The notes beneath the pieces were generated by a model. That model was not told where the DNA came from and made no database searches. It was given only the letters and a program-made list of their open reading frames with translations. A stretch of 64,000 nucleotides of DNA from VYFG01 sp965248685 (GTDB taxonomy: Bacteria; Pseudomonadota; Gammaproteobacteria; Arenicellales; Poriferihabitantaceae): positions 2,914,001 to 2,978,000 of the forward strand of contig CBDFKC010000003.1 in assembly GCA_965248685.1 (NCBI GenBank), written 5' to 3'. Of the stretch, positions 36,947-46,328 are shown one piece after another. The translations under genes were made by a program, and so were the position numbers. The stretch's first letter is position 1, and each line of letters opens with the position of its first letter.

Positions 36947-38461
36947 CTATCCAGGATAGGACTCCTTGTCATCATAGGGGAACCACCAAAAGTCCTGGGT
37001 TCCGCAATAGGGATCAAGCCATACGAATTTGGTTTTTCTAAAAGTTTCCAGTCCCTCGGTTCCCAGCTGTCGACCCATCCCGCTCATCTTGGTGCCGCCA
37101 AACGGTCCCGCATCATTGTCGAGCAGTGGCGCATTTATCCACACCATACCGCCGTCCAGCTCGTTGGCTGCGGTCATGGATTCGCGCATATCCTGAGTGT
37201 ATAAACAAGCGCCCAATCCATATTGGGAATTGTTGGCGTATTCCATGGCCTGGTCGAAACTGCTGACTTTACAAATGGGTGCAACTGGGCCAAAGCTCTC
37301 GTTATTCAGGATATCCATATCGGGATTACAATTTGTCAGGATGCTCGGTTCCACGAACCAGCCTTTATTTAGATTTTTGGGTCTGCCTCCACCCATCATG
37401 ACCTCTGCGCCCTGATTCCGCGCATTTTCCAATACGCTTTCATATCGGTCCCGTTCTTTTTCTGCAACCATGGGTCCCATTTCGACTTTGTCCAAACCGT
37501 TGCCAATGCGAATTGCCCGGGCATGCTCGGCGAGTTTCTCAACAAATACATCATGAATGTCCTGATGAACAAAAAATCGCTCGGCAGAGACACAAATTTG
37601 ACCACAATTCATATAGGCAGAAAACGCGGCAGCGCGCGCAGCGATATCCAAAGGAGCGGATGGCATGACCAGAAACGGATCATTACCCGAGGTTTCGATC
37701 AGAGTGGGTTTCATCATATCACCGCAGGTTCTGGCGATTGCACGGCCGGTGGGTACACTCCCGGTAAATGCGATCATGTTGGTGTCCTGGTGTTCGACCA
37801 GTTGTTTGCCAGCTTCGCCCGCGCCGGTGACAACCTGGAACAGTCCTGGCGGCAAGTGCTTGTTAAATACTTCAGCGAAAATTAATGTGGTTATAGTGGT
37901 GTATTCCGAAGGTTTGGTAATAACAGCGTTCCCACAGACTAAAGCCGCGGCGCCTTCCCATGCAAGCAATGTCATTGGGTAATTAAAAGGCTGGATCGAA
38001 ACAACGACGCCGAGAGGCAGTTTAAGCGTATAGTTGAAATGACCTTCTACGGCGTTTCCGACAACCCGCCCCACATCACTTCTACCGATTTCCGCGTAAT
38101 ACCGAATAGCAGAAACTGACCAGTCAACTTCGTCTGCAGATTCCTTATAAGGTTTTCCCATTTCCCGGGTTAATGCTTCTGCCAGGCGATGTTTCATCGT
38201 GAGTAAGTCGTTGGCCACCTCGTGCAAAATTTCCGCTCGCTCCAATGCGCTTTTTCTCCACCAGATCTTCTGTGCGGTATGTCCACTGCTGACTGCCGCA
38301 TCGATTTCCGCCTGGGTTGTTTCGGCAATGTCACCAATGACATTTTCGGTAGCCGGGTCAATTATGGGTCTGCCATTGGAAGAGTCGCTTCGAACGAACT
38401 TACCATCCAGAAGAATTTTGCCACTCAGGTTTTTGAAGTCTTGTGATGCGCCCATGATCAT
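36947..38461 (-). CDS. NAD(P)-dependent aldehyde dehydrogenase
   Basis: A 504-residue ALDH. The catalytic cysteine is C290 (NCGQICVSAERFF), the general base is E256 (LIETSGNDP), and the oxyanion Asn is in QPFNYP (about 158-162). The cofactor segment ITKPSEYT and the FTGSVPTGR loop are present. LIETSGNDP is a slightly unusual form of the ELGGNDP motif. The length and MGKPYKES segment resemble succinate- or glyceraldehyde-type ALDHs (GabD/GapN-like). It could oxidise a semialdehyde from polyamine or ectoine breakdown. It is read alone. Confidence 0.88.
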   Translation of the reverse strand: MIMGASQDFKNLSGKILLDGKFVRSDSSNGRPIIDPATENVIGDIAETTQAEIDAAVSSGHTAQKIWWRKSALERAEILHEVANDLLTMKHRLAEALTREMGKPYKESADEVDWSVSAIRYYAEIGRSDVGRVVGNAVEGHFNYTLKLPLGVVVSIQPFNYPMTLLAWEGAAALVCGNAVITKPSEYTTITTLIFAEVFNKHLPPGLFQVVTGAGEAGKQLVEHQDTNMIAFTGSVPTGRAIARTCGDMMKPTLIETSGNDPFLVMPSAPLDIAARAAAFSAYMNCGQICVSAERFFVHQDIHDVFVEKLAEHARAIRIGNGLDKVEMGPMVAEKERDRYESVLENARNQGAEVMMGGGRPKNLNKGWFVEPSILTNCNPDMDILNNESFGPVAPICKVSSFDQAMEYANNSQYGLGACLYTQDMRESMTAANELDGGMVWINAPLLDNDAGPFGGTKMSGMGRQLGTEGLETFRKTKFVWLDPYCGTQDFWWFPYDDKESYPG

Positions 38462-38608
38462 TTACTCGTTGAAATGTTGAAAGAATAACAATTATTGTAG
38501 CTTATTACATTCATCAGTTGACCCAAATTACCTGGTTAAAGCTGGGTTGAGATAGGGTGCCCAATTAGGCATTATCCTGAATTACCTCTATTTTCTCCTT
38601 TTTAAATT

Positions 38609-39460
38609 TTGGGCAAGCTACTCTCTGATCGCCAAATTGCCGATTTCGTAGAACAGGGATACGTTTCGCCGATTCACCTGTTCGACCAAACAACATGTGA
38701 CGCGTATTTGGAACAGATTGCGCTGTTCGAATCGAGAAGCTCGGATGACGTAAATTGGGCCTTCGATATTAAGTGCAATTTATTATTTGATTGGGTGTAC
38801 GAGTTGAGCACTCACGCGGCTACGCTGGATGCGGTTGAAGACCTGCTGGGTTCGAATATCTATAACACCGACACTGTATTTCGTATTAAAGAGACGGGGG
38901 CGCCAACTGCTTATGGATGGCATCAGGATGCTGCACGTATTGATGTTGAGCCATGCTTTCTGATTGTTTATGTCGCGTTGACGATGTCGTCCCCTGCTAA
39001 CGGAGGTTTGTCCGTGATTCCTGGTTCCCATCGACAGGTTCTGCCATTCGAAGTAATTGAAAACAAGAGGGGGCAAGCTATGCGAAAAGTCGCTCGTACG
39101 CTGGACGTGGTCGAGGATGAGGCGGTGTCATTAACGCTTGCCCCAGGCGAAGCAACAGTTTTTAGTGGCCGTCTGATTCATGGCTCTGGGCCGAACCTCT
39201 CTCCCAACCGCCGTGTTTCAATTTTAACCGACTACACCGCTGCCCATGCTCGCCAATCCCAGGGTCGAGGTTCCGGGCAACTGGTGCGCGGACAAGACAA
39301 GTGGGGACACATTGCTCAGGAATCTATTCCAGTGGGTAACTGTGAGGAAATTGATGTACGCCACCGACGGGAGATTTTAAATAAATATCCTGAAAACCCA
39401 TTGATGGGACCATTGAGACCTGGAGAAATTCCGCAATTTCCAGACTCAAACCTGATTTGA
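38609..39460 (+). CDS. Phytanoyl-CoA dioxygenase (PhyH) family protein
   Basis: A 283-residue Fe(II)/2OG oxygenase with a TTG start (no strong ribosome site seen). The facial triad is H105, D107 (YGWHQDA) and H191 (RLIHGSGPN), with R201 for 2-oxoglutarate. GGLSVIPGSHRQ is the conserved segment before the distal His. It resembles the PhyH gene at 6660 more than the one at 5686 in its HxSGPN motif. It precedes the aldehyde oxidoreductase gene by 125 bases, on the same strand. Confidence 0.82.
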   Translation: MGKLLSDRQIADFVEQGYVSPIHLFDQTTCDAYLEQIALFESRSSDDVNWAFDIKCNLLFDWVYELSTHAATLDAVEDLLGSNIYNTDTVFRIKETGAPTAYGWHQDAARIDVEPCFLIVYVALTMSSPANGGLSVIPGSHRQVLPFEVIENKRGQAMRKVARTLDVVEDEAVSLTLAPGEATVFSGRLIHGSGPNLSPNRRVSILTDYTAAHARQSQGRGSGQLVRGQDKWGHIAQESIPVGNCEEIDVRHRREILNKYPENPLMGPLRPGEIPQFPDSNLI

Positions 39461-39585
39461 TTGCCGGAATTCTTCGAGTAATTTACGATCAAGGACAGGT
39501 TATTTTATGGTGGTCTGTCCCGAGTTACCTTCGACTAAAAATGGAATCATGCTAGCATGCTCTAACTTCAACTGAATGCAAAATA

Positions 39586-41430
39586 ATGGGCTGGCAACAA
39601 CAGATTCTTCGCTTCAATTTGACCACTGGTAATTGTATCCGTGAACCATTGAATAAAAAGTGGGCCCAGGAATACCTCGGCCAGCGTGGCCTTGGGACCC
39701 GGTATTATGTCGATGAAGTTAATCCCGCAGTGGACCCCATGTCGCCGGACAATAAACTAATTTTTGCAACCGGACCGCTCACTGGAACATCGGCGCCTAC
39801 CGGTGGTCGTTCCTCAGCGATTACTAAAGGCGCGCTTACCGGTGCAATTGCCGCTTCAAATACCGGCGGGTTTTTCGGTGCGGAACTTAAAATGGCGGGC
39901 TACGATATCCTGATTGTTGAAGGGCGCGCAGATAAACCTGTTTATATCTCCATCATAAATGAAACTGCAGAAGTTCGATCCGCCGATCATCTATGGGGAC
40001 AATCGGTCTGGCAAACTGAACCTGCGCTGCGAAAAGAACTCGGTGACCCACAAACAAAAATTGCCAGTATTGGTCGAGCAGGTGAGGTCGGGGTCAAATA
40101 CGCCTGCATTGTGAACGATATCGACCGCGCATTTGGGCGGTCAGGTGTTGGCGCCGTAATGGGTTCGAAAAATCTGAAGGCAATTGCATTGCGTGGAACC
40201 AGGGGAGTCACAGTCGATAATCCTGATCAGTTTGTCGCGGCGGTTCGAGAAACTGAAGCATTTATGCAACCCCATCCGGTTCGCAAGCGGTTTACCAATC
40301 GGGGAACCCATAACATGATGGATGTGACCAACGAATATGGTTCTCTGCCAACCCGAAATGGGCAGGACGTACAATTTGAAGGCGTTCCTTCAATTAACGT
40401 GGACGCCACCAGGGCAAAACGAGCGAGTGATGATAAGCCCAGTTTGCAGGGCAACAAAGCCTGTTTCGCCTGTACTATCGCTTGCGGGCGGATTGCCACC
40501 ATTGATCCCCAATCGGATTACGCCAATGGTGCCGCTCCCGATGGCGGTGACCGCTCGCGTTATAAATTGCCATCCGGGGGACTCGAGTATGAAAACGCAT
40601 TCGCCTTTGGTCCAATGTGTGGGGTCGATCATCTCGATACACTCAATTACGCAAATTTTCTTTGTAACGAACATGGAATGGATCCGATATCAATGGGTGT
40701 ATCGGTCGCAGCAGCGATGGAATTATTCGAGTCCGGAAACTTAACCCTCGCCGATACCGATGGACTCGATCTTTCATTTGGTAGCGCAGAGGGACTATCC
40801 CGGGCCGTCGAATTAACCGCTTTCGGTGAGAGTATTGGAAAGGATATCGGATTAGGGGCGCAAAGATTATGTGAAAAATATGGTCGTCCCGAATTATCAA
40901 TGACCGTAAAAGGGCAAGAATTCCCTGGCTACGACCCACGCGCACTAAAAGGGATGGGGCTGGCTTACGCGACCTCTAACCGAGGCGCCTGTCATATGCG
41001 ATCAAGACCACTGGTCGATGATTTTTCCCGCATTACCAACGAAGGAAAAGCTGAAATCGTAAAAACCACTCAGGACCTGGTCGGCGGCATCGACAGCTCA
41101 GGACTCTGTATTTTCGCAAACGCGATTTTCCCTCCAGATTTTCTGGTAAAAATGCTCGATGCTGCCTGCGACGGCGATTGGACTCTGAAGAGATTGTACG
41201 AAACTGGTGAACGTATCTGGAACATGGAAAAGCAGTTTAACCTCGCTGCAGGATTCCGTAAGGTCGACGATTGCCTCCCCAAGCGAATGACCACCGAACC
41301 CTCAAAAGGTGGAGTTGGAGATGGTGCAATCGCTGAACTAGAATCGATGTTGGAAGAATACTATGCACTTCGAGGTTGGGATACCGATGGTATTCCTCTT
41401 CAAAAAACTCTTCAGCGTCTTGGTCTATGA
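39586..41430 (+). CDS. Aldehyde ferredoxin oxidoreductase (tungsten family)
   Basis: A 614-residue AOR-family enzyme, full length for the family. It opens with ILRFNLTTG and has the W-bis-pyranopterin N-terminal domain with GPLTGTSAPTGGRSSAITKG and NTGGFFGAELKMAGYD. The 4Fe-4S ligands begin C293, C296 and C300 (CFACTIAC), with the fourth in SGLCIFAN (about residue 507). Members oxidise aldehydes to acids with ferredoxin as acceptor. The gene is followed after 37 bases by a MoaD-like sulfur-carrier gene that should serve its cofactor. AOR genes are less usual in aerobic marine proteobacteria than in anaerobes. Confidence 0.85.
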   Translation: MGWQQQILRFNLTTGNCIREPLNKKWAQEYLGQRGLGTRYYVDEVNPAVDPMSPDNKLIFATGPLTGTSAPTGGRSSAITKGALTGAIAASNTGGFFGAELKMAGYDILIVEGRADKPVYISIINETAEVRSADHLWGQSVWQTEPALRKELGDPQTKIASIGRAGEVGVKYACIVNDIDRAFGRSGVGAVMGSKNLKAIALRGTRGVTVDNPDQFVAAVRETEAFMQPHPVRKRFTNRGTHNMMDVTNEYGSLPTRNGQDVQFEGVPSINVDATRAKRASDDKPSLQGNKACFACTIACGRIATIDPQSDYANGAAPDGGDRSRYKLPSGGLEYENAFAFGPMCGVDHLDTLNYANFLCNEHGMDPISMGVSVAAAMELFESGNLTLADTDGLDLSFGSAEGLSRAVELTAFGESIGKDIGLGAQRLCEKYGRPELSMTVKGQEFPGYDPRALKGMGLAYATSNRGACHMRSRPLVDDFSRITNEGKAEIVKTTQDLVGGIDSSGLCIFANAIFPPDFLVKMLDAACDGDWTLKRLYETGERIWNMEKQFNLAAGFRKVDDCLPKRMTTEPSKGGVGDGAIAELESMLEEYYALRGWDTDGIPLQKTLQRLGL

Positions 41431-41467
41431 TAGTGGCTCTCGACGTTTGGGCTGGGAAATATCCACG

Positions 41468-41716
41468 ATGACAGTGGAAATTACCTTATTCGGCTTCGGT
41501 GAAGACTGTCCGCCAGGGTTTCAGAGAAATACGCTTCAATTAAGTTTGAACCGTGCCGAAGGATTGAAAAGGGTTCTTAATATGGCTGGGTTGGATAATT
41601 TGGATGGATTAGTCTTGTTAGTTAACAACCGAGGTGTCTCGGCAAGTGAATGGTCAAAAACCAGGATTATAGATAACGACTCGATAAAAGTTTTATCTGC
41701 GATTGAGGGCGGCTGA
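41468..41716 (+). CDS. MoaD/ThiS-like sulfur-carrier protein
   Basis: From the ATG at 41468 the protein has 82 residues and ends in EGG; the last two residues are Gly-Gly, the hallmark of ubiquitin-like sulfur carriers that are thiocarboxylated. TVEITLFG and DGLVLLVNNRGVS, then IDNDSIKVLSAI, fit the beta-grasp pattern. Standing directly behind the AOR gene, it is probably a dedicated MoaD for tungsto- or molybdopterin synthesis. Upstream in-frame residues overlap the AOR end and are not needed. Confidence 0.75.
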   Translation: MTVEITLFGFGEDCPPGFQRNTLQLSLNRAEGLKRVLNMAGLDNLDGLVLLVNNRGVSASEWSKTRIIDNDSIKVLSAIEGG

Positions 41717-41733
41717 TAATTAAATTGACCAGA

Positions 41734-42180
41734 TTAGAGATAACATATTCCGCCAGATAGGGGCGCTCTTCCATTAAACACCGCAACGCAGGCATCCGCG
41801 TTAATATGGGAGTTTGCGTACTCTCCTTCAGCAATCCTGCCAGTAGCGTCGTATTCCAATTGATGGCCTAATTCATGTATCAGCGTGGCTTGGGTAATCC
41901 GCTCATATCTTACGTGGATGACACGGGACGCGACGTAGACCTCGGCTCTCGCATTGGATCCACCGACCAAGGCTGTTACATGGATGGTTTGGCGGATTTT
42001 CGATCGATATAGAGCCGTCCAGTCAACACCGTTTCTGTTTCCTAGACTATCGATATATAGTTCAATGCCTTCTGTGGGCGAAACACTGGCAAAATTTGCC
42101 CCGGAATCTGTTGAAGAATTCTCCCCGCAGCCCACCAAATTGATTATTCCCCATAAAAAAAGTACATTCCTATAGTGCAT
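41734..42180 (-). CDS. Small putative lipoprotein with HExxH zinc motif
   Basis: A 148-residue protein whose N-terminus is a lipoprotein signal (hydrophobic FLWGIINLVG, lipobox LVGC with C18). Near the end is IHELGHQLEY (H102, E103, H106), a zinc-protease-like motif, followed by three Cys-bearing short segments (ADACV, GGICYL). The chain is short for a metallopeptidase, so it may be a minimal protease or a defunct one. It is convergent with the MoaD-like gene. Family not recognised. Confidence 0.6.
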   Translation of the reverse strand: MHYRNVLFLWGIINLVGCGENSSTDSGANFASVSPTEGIELYIDSLGNRNGVDWTALYRSKIRQTIHVTALVGGSNARAEVYVASRVIHVRYERITQATLIHELGHQLEYDATGRIAEGEYANSHINADACVAVFNGRAPLSGGICYL

Positions 42181-42981
42181 AGCCTGACCTCGTAAGTTAA
42201 GTTGTGTACAGGGCGGCGGGTGTTAGTGCACTCGTCGCCCACTAGAATCAATCAATTCATGGGGTTTTTAAAAAGTTCTATTGAATCTGGGTTTCCCAAT
42301 ACTGCAGTTTCCCATTCTCTTTATATTGCTAACGCGCAGATAACTGAATGGGTGAATGCAGGGTTGTTGCTACAAAGCTTTTAAGTCACAAAATAGCGAT
42401 TAATGTAAAGATATTGAGAAAGTTGTGGCATTCTGCCGATTGCAAAAATGCGGAGTAAAGATTGATTATTTGTGGCTAGGGGGTTGAAACATTTTTGACT
42501 AAACCTGTTCTAAAATTCTCAAGATCGCGAGGGTCTAAAAGCACTCTTTCTTGTCTGCAGAAATTATCATTTAGCCTTAATTTTGTCTAATGACGGGCGG
42601 AGGGTTTTTAAGATGGGCGGTATCCATAAGAAATTCTTATAAGAAACTTTTGTGTTATTAAGACTGTGACTAGTAAATGATGGAATGGAGACATCACAAC
42701 TCTATCCTTGGGAGTATCAGAAAAAGTAATGAAATGCATCTCGTTGCCTACATGTTGGCGTAGCCGTAAAGCAATATATGCCAAACATTCGGCCTGCCAT
42801 ATAGATATAATTCTGTTACCAGACCCCTGGCTATTCCTGATTCAGGTCTAACCTGAAACAACTCGAAGCTCTGGTCTGGGTCGCGGGTCTTGGAGGAAAA
42901 AGATTGATCAGTCCTATCGAATCGAGTCTCAGAGTGGTATTGCCATTCTTAATACTCAAGGTTAGTCATTGACCTAATAAT
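42181..42981. other. Intergenic region, mostly decayed
   Basis: About 800 bases before the TTC38-like gene. No intact gene, tRNA or terminator was seen. A small palindrome ATAAGAA-A-TTCTTAT lies near 42629-42643. The only recognisable piece is a short LysR-like segment near the right end. The region looks like degraded coding sequence plus the promoter of the next gene. Confidence 0.45.
42850..42906 (+). pseudogene. LysR-type regulator N-terminal remnant
   Basis: One frame gives NLKQLEALVWVAGLG, close to the first 15 residues of LysR regulators (MNLxQLEaFVWVArLGSF), then loses resemblance at once. No start codon is in place, and the helix-turn-helix is missing. It is a relic, perhaps of a regulator that once controlled the neighbouring gene. 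Confidence 0.5.
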
Positions 42982-44322
42982 ATGAATCCACAAGAAATTC
43001 CCAGCGCAGATTCTCAATCTAATACTAAAGCCCCTGATCACTGTTCTGCAGGCATTGAAAGCTTACTGCGAATGCAGGCAGATGCTATGGCACATATTGA
43101 TGCTGCAATAGCCGCAGACGAAAGCTTTGCTCTACCCCTATTGGTGAAAGCATGGATGCTTCATGGCGGGCGTGATGCAAATGCTGCCAATGCCGTGTCT
43201 TCACTGATGTTCGAAGCAGTCCGGTGTTTGCCATCGACAAATTGCCGTGAAGCCGAATTGCTATGGGCTTTGAAACTGGCAAGAGCAGGGAGGGGGATCG
43301 AAGGTGCTTCGGTGCTTGAGAAGTTGCTGCTCAGGTCGCCAACGGATTTGTTGGTTCACCAATTAATTCACGAGGAGATATTTTGGACCGGGCAATTCGA
43401 CTGGATGAGGAAAGTTGTCGAGAGGGCAGCGCCGGCATGGAATGAAACATTAGAGGGTTATGGACACTTTCTTTCTATACGTGCGTTTGCCAACGAAGAG
43501 TCCGGCTATATAGACGACGCCGAACGCTATGGGCGTTTAGCGGTCGAGATCGATCCTGCCGATATCTGGGGCACCCATGCGGTGGCCCATGCTCTTCTTA
43601 TGAAGGGCGAAATTAGAAAGGGGGTAGACTGGCTTGAAAGTCTGAGCCCGAACTGGGGCTATGCCAACCAGATGAGTCACCACTTGTGGTGGCATATGTG
43701 TTTGTTTCTTTTAGAACTTGGGCAACATGATCGCATTCTGGATCTGTTGACCACTGAAGTCAGAAATCCCGACTCAGCGCTAGTGCAGGCCAGTCCAGCA
43801 GCGCCTATCGATATCCAAAATTATTCATCTCTACTTCTGCGTCTTGAGCTCTACGGCGTCGATGTGGGAAGTCATTGGGACACACTAGGGCCTGTCTGTG
43901 GGAAACGTACTCATAATCATGGTAACGCTTTCGGTAACGTACACGATATGATGGTGTTAGCGGCGACGGGACAGTTCGACAAAGCGAGTGAATTGCTTGA
44001 GAGCATGCATAACCAATATGACTCACAGCGAGGGTCTGTTGCATTGGCCTATAATTCTGTAGGTATACCAGCTTGCAAAGCTATACTGGCGTATCGAAAG
44101 AAAGACTACAAGGGCGTGCTAAATCTGCTGGGCGGTGTTCGGCACGATTTGAATCTGCTGGGCGCTAGTCATGCCCAACGGGACGTTTTTTATCATTTGT
44201 TGGTGCATGCGGCCGAACAGGAGGAAAGGGACGATCTTCGTGCTAATTTTCTCAGCGATATTGATCGCATTGGGTTCAGAGAAGTATCCAAACGTGCTGC
44301 GTATCGGAACAGGGCGCATTGA
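42982..44322 (+). CDS. TTC38-like tetratricopeptide protein
   Basis: A 446-residue protein resembling the TTC38 family. Marks are HQLIHEEIFWTGQFDWMRKVVERAAPAW in the first third, WGTHAVAHALLMKGEIRKGVDWL in the middle, then HHLWWHMCLFLLELGQHDRIL and GNAFGNVHDMMVLAATGQ. It is built of about eight TPR-like helix pairs. Its role in bacteria is unknown; protein binding is expected. The stop is one base from the end of the convergent TauD pseudogene. Confidence 0.78.
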   Translation: MNPQEIPSADSQSNTKAPDHCSAGIESLLRMQADAMAHIDAAIAADESFALPLLVKAWMLHGGRDANAANAVSSLMFEAVRCLPSTNCREAELLWALKLARAGRGIEGASVLEKLLLRSPTDLLVHQLIHEEIFWTGQFDWMRKVVERAAPAWNETLEGYGHFLSIRAFANEESGYIDDAERYGRLAVEIDPADIWGTHAVAHALLMKGEIRKGVDWLESLSPNWGYANQMSHHLWWHMCLFLLELGQHDRILDLLTTEVRNPDSALVQASPAAPIDIQNYSSLLLRLELYGVDVGSHWDTLGPVCGKRTHNHGNAFGNVHDMMVLAATGQFDKASELLESMHNQYDSQRGSVALAYNSVGIPACKAILAYRKKDYKGVLNLLGGVRHDLNLLGASHAQRDVFYHLLVHAAEQEERDDLRANFLSDIDRIGFREVSKRAAYRNRAH

Positions 44323-44323
44323 A

Positions 44324-45153
44324 CTACTGGCTCGAATCGAGCTCCACAACAGGGATTGCACCAGGTACTTTAACACCGCCACGTATGCTGCCAACCTTGA
44401 TATTGCCCCAACGTTTGGCCATAAACTCGGGCAAGGGTCGACCATGAGACGATGACAGCCATAACCGAATAAGGTAACGCCGTTTGTTCAACTCTGGGTA
44501 GTCTTTGAATTGCTCCCGTGCATGGACCACGGTAAGATTGTTTAGGAGTTGAATATCACCTCTTTCCAACTGCATATTCGGGGATAGCAATTTTGCCTTT
44601 TCCTGGAATGCGTCCAGTGCGTGAATTTGGTGGTTGGTAAGAGATTCGATCCCTTTCAGTCCTTGGGCAGGCCGTATATCAGGATCCATCCCACAGCATA
44701 CGAACCTGCTCTCTACTTCATTGAATATGTGAACACCGTAGTAGGGACGCTTTCCCTCGGGAATCTCGCCATAGCGATCGCATTGAAATTCACCGTAAAG
44801 CCATTCGAGGGCACCCGGATCATCGTCAAGTAAAGCGTTGTGAATCGACAGTGCACTAGCGATTGAGCCGGCACCACCTGTTTTGGACTTACGCAGACTC
44901 AGTATTCCGGCGACATCGCACGAGTCTGAGTGATACGCTAACTCTCCATTGGTTTGGTAGACCCTCAGACCTGGAGTCGGGGATAATCGCTGGTCAATTA
45001 CGCGACCAAGTAGATGCGCTTTGGCATTTTGGGATACCGGATTGCGAGCCAGGTACCAATTCCCCAGTAAGCGTGGATTAGATCGTTCTCATTTCGTTGA
45101 TTTCCAGGTATACCGCGTATCACAACAAAGCCACGACCCTCGAGCACATCATC
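44324..45153 (-). pseudogene. TauD/TfdA-family dioxygenase, frameshifted and 5' replaced
   Basis: The sequence reads as a TauD-fold Fe(II)/2OG oxygenase once one base is restored near 45051: VLEGRGFVVIRGIPG and HAYWGIGT in the first frame, then ARNPVSQNAKAHLLGRVID in the next, running uninterrupted through YHSDSCD (iron-binding HxD), PEGKRPYYG and LLNNLTVVHAREQF (distal His) to the stop at 44324. The N-terminal 50-60 residues of the family are missing and are replaced by part of an SDR start. Either a recent pseudogene or, for the frameshift alone, an assembly error. Confidence 0.8.
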
Positions 45154-45181
45154 GCGCCCTCGCGTAAGGCGACCGCACAAT

Positions 45182-45241
45182 TTCATGTCCAATACCTCGG
45201 CCAGCGCCGGTAACGAGAATGGTCCTATTTTTAAGCAACAA
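45182..45241 (-). pseudogene. SDR N-terminal fragment joined to the TauD remnant
   Basis: Reading leftward, LLKNRTILVTGAGRGIGHEI is an unmistakable short-chain dehydrogenase beginning, with the TGAGRGIG cofactor loop. It ends within about 30 bases of the TauD-like sequence. No other SDR segment follows. This is a junction of two unrelated genes by illegitimate recombination. Confidence 0.75.
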
Positions 45242-45311
45242 AATTTACCGCCGCAAAAGTGTTGGACTCAAGCAAATTGCTAATTCACAAAGATCTACGG
45301 TTGGTACAGAT

Positions 45312-46328
45312 CTATACAAGATCGCTAAGATTAACGTCTGAATAGTGTGCGGCGGTCACATCGGGATGGGATCGCATTCGGATCTTCAAGGTATTGGCGC
45401 CAAAGACCGCAAACACAGGATCGCTTGGATCGGCATTCTGACCTCCTGGTGCTTCCATCGCGAGTTCTCTGGGTAATTCCAGCGGTTCGAATCGCGCATC
45501 CAGTCTTGGGTTCATAAAATAGGCGATGGATAACCGCTGTTTTCCTGCTGGTGGGCTCACCACTTGATGTCTGGTTGCGCGCAGATAGCCATTGGTAGCT
45601 GTTTGCATCATCTCACCGAGGTTCACTACATATGCGCCCTCCAATGCTTCTACGTCAACCAGTTTGTCTTCACTCATCACCTGCAATCCGGGAACATCGT
45701 CCTGCAATATGAACGTCAATATTCCGGAATCGTGGTGTAGTCCGAGCCCTTGTCCGCTGCCCCCATTGGCTGGCTGAGCAGGATAACGAATTATCTTCAC
45801 CCGGGTATAAGCATCCGGTGTCATTCGATCATCAAAATAATCGGCTTGCTGACCGAGTCCTTGAGCCAGTGCACGAATCAGCGCCATCCCCAATGGCTGA
45901 ATCTGCCCCATCCAGGCATTAATCTTATTCGGCATAGTCGGCAGGTTGGGTGGCCACTGGTTTGGACCTCGCAATCGCAGCCAGGGTGGATCAGTGGGCT
46001 TTAGTGCAAGGACAGGCTCTTCGGGTCCGACGTCAATTTGATCACGCCAATCTATTTGTCCGCCAGTTCTTTCGCTCTCGAGCAGGGTATAACCACGAAA
46101 ATGGGGCGAGTTGCCTATCGCCAAGGCTTCGCGTTGATCGAGCGGTAGTTCGAAAAACTGATTGGCGATGTCGAGTACGTCATCGTCCAGCCGTTTCTCG
46201 ACTCCATGCCCGGTCAGGTAAAAAAAGCCTGGACCGTGGCAGGTGTCACGAAGCTGATGAACAAAATGTTGCGCTCTCTCGCTGGTGGGGTCAGCGAGAT
46301 AATTGGAAATATCAAGAATTGGTAGCAT
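45312..46328 (-). CDS. Isopenicillin-N-synthase-like 2-oxoglutarate oxygenase
   Basis: A 338-residue protein with the N-terminal DIOX_N region (PILDISNY and CHGPGFFYLTGHGV) and the 2OG-FeII domain. Iron ligands are H198, D200 (LHHDSG) and H254 (RHQVV), and R265-x-S267 should hold the 2-oxoglutarate. The long PALDVG-like segment DWRDQIDVGPE is typical of bacterial members. The family hydroxylates or desaturates small metabolites; the substrate is unknown. It is read alone after the broken TauD/SDR region. Confidence 0.85.
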   Translation of the reverse strand: MLPILDISNYLADPTSERAQHFVHQLRDTCHGPGFFYLTGHGVEKRLDDDVLDIANQFFELPLDQREALAIGNSPHFRGYTLLESERTGGQIDWRDQIDVGPEEPVLALKPTDPPWLRLRGPNQWPPNLPTMPNKINAWMGQIQPLGMALIRALAQGLGQQADYFDDRMTPDAYTRVKIIRYPAQPANGGSGQGLGLHHDSGILTFILQDDVPGLQVMSEDKLVDVEALEGAYVVNLGEMMQTATNGYLRATRHQVVSPPAGKQRLSIAYFMNPRLDARFEPLELPRELAMEAPGGQNADPSDPVFAVFGANTLKIRMRSHPDVTAAHYSDVNLSDLV

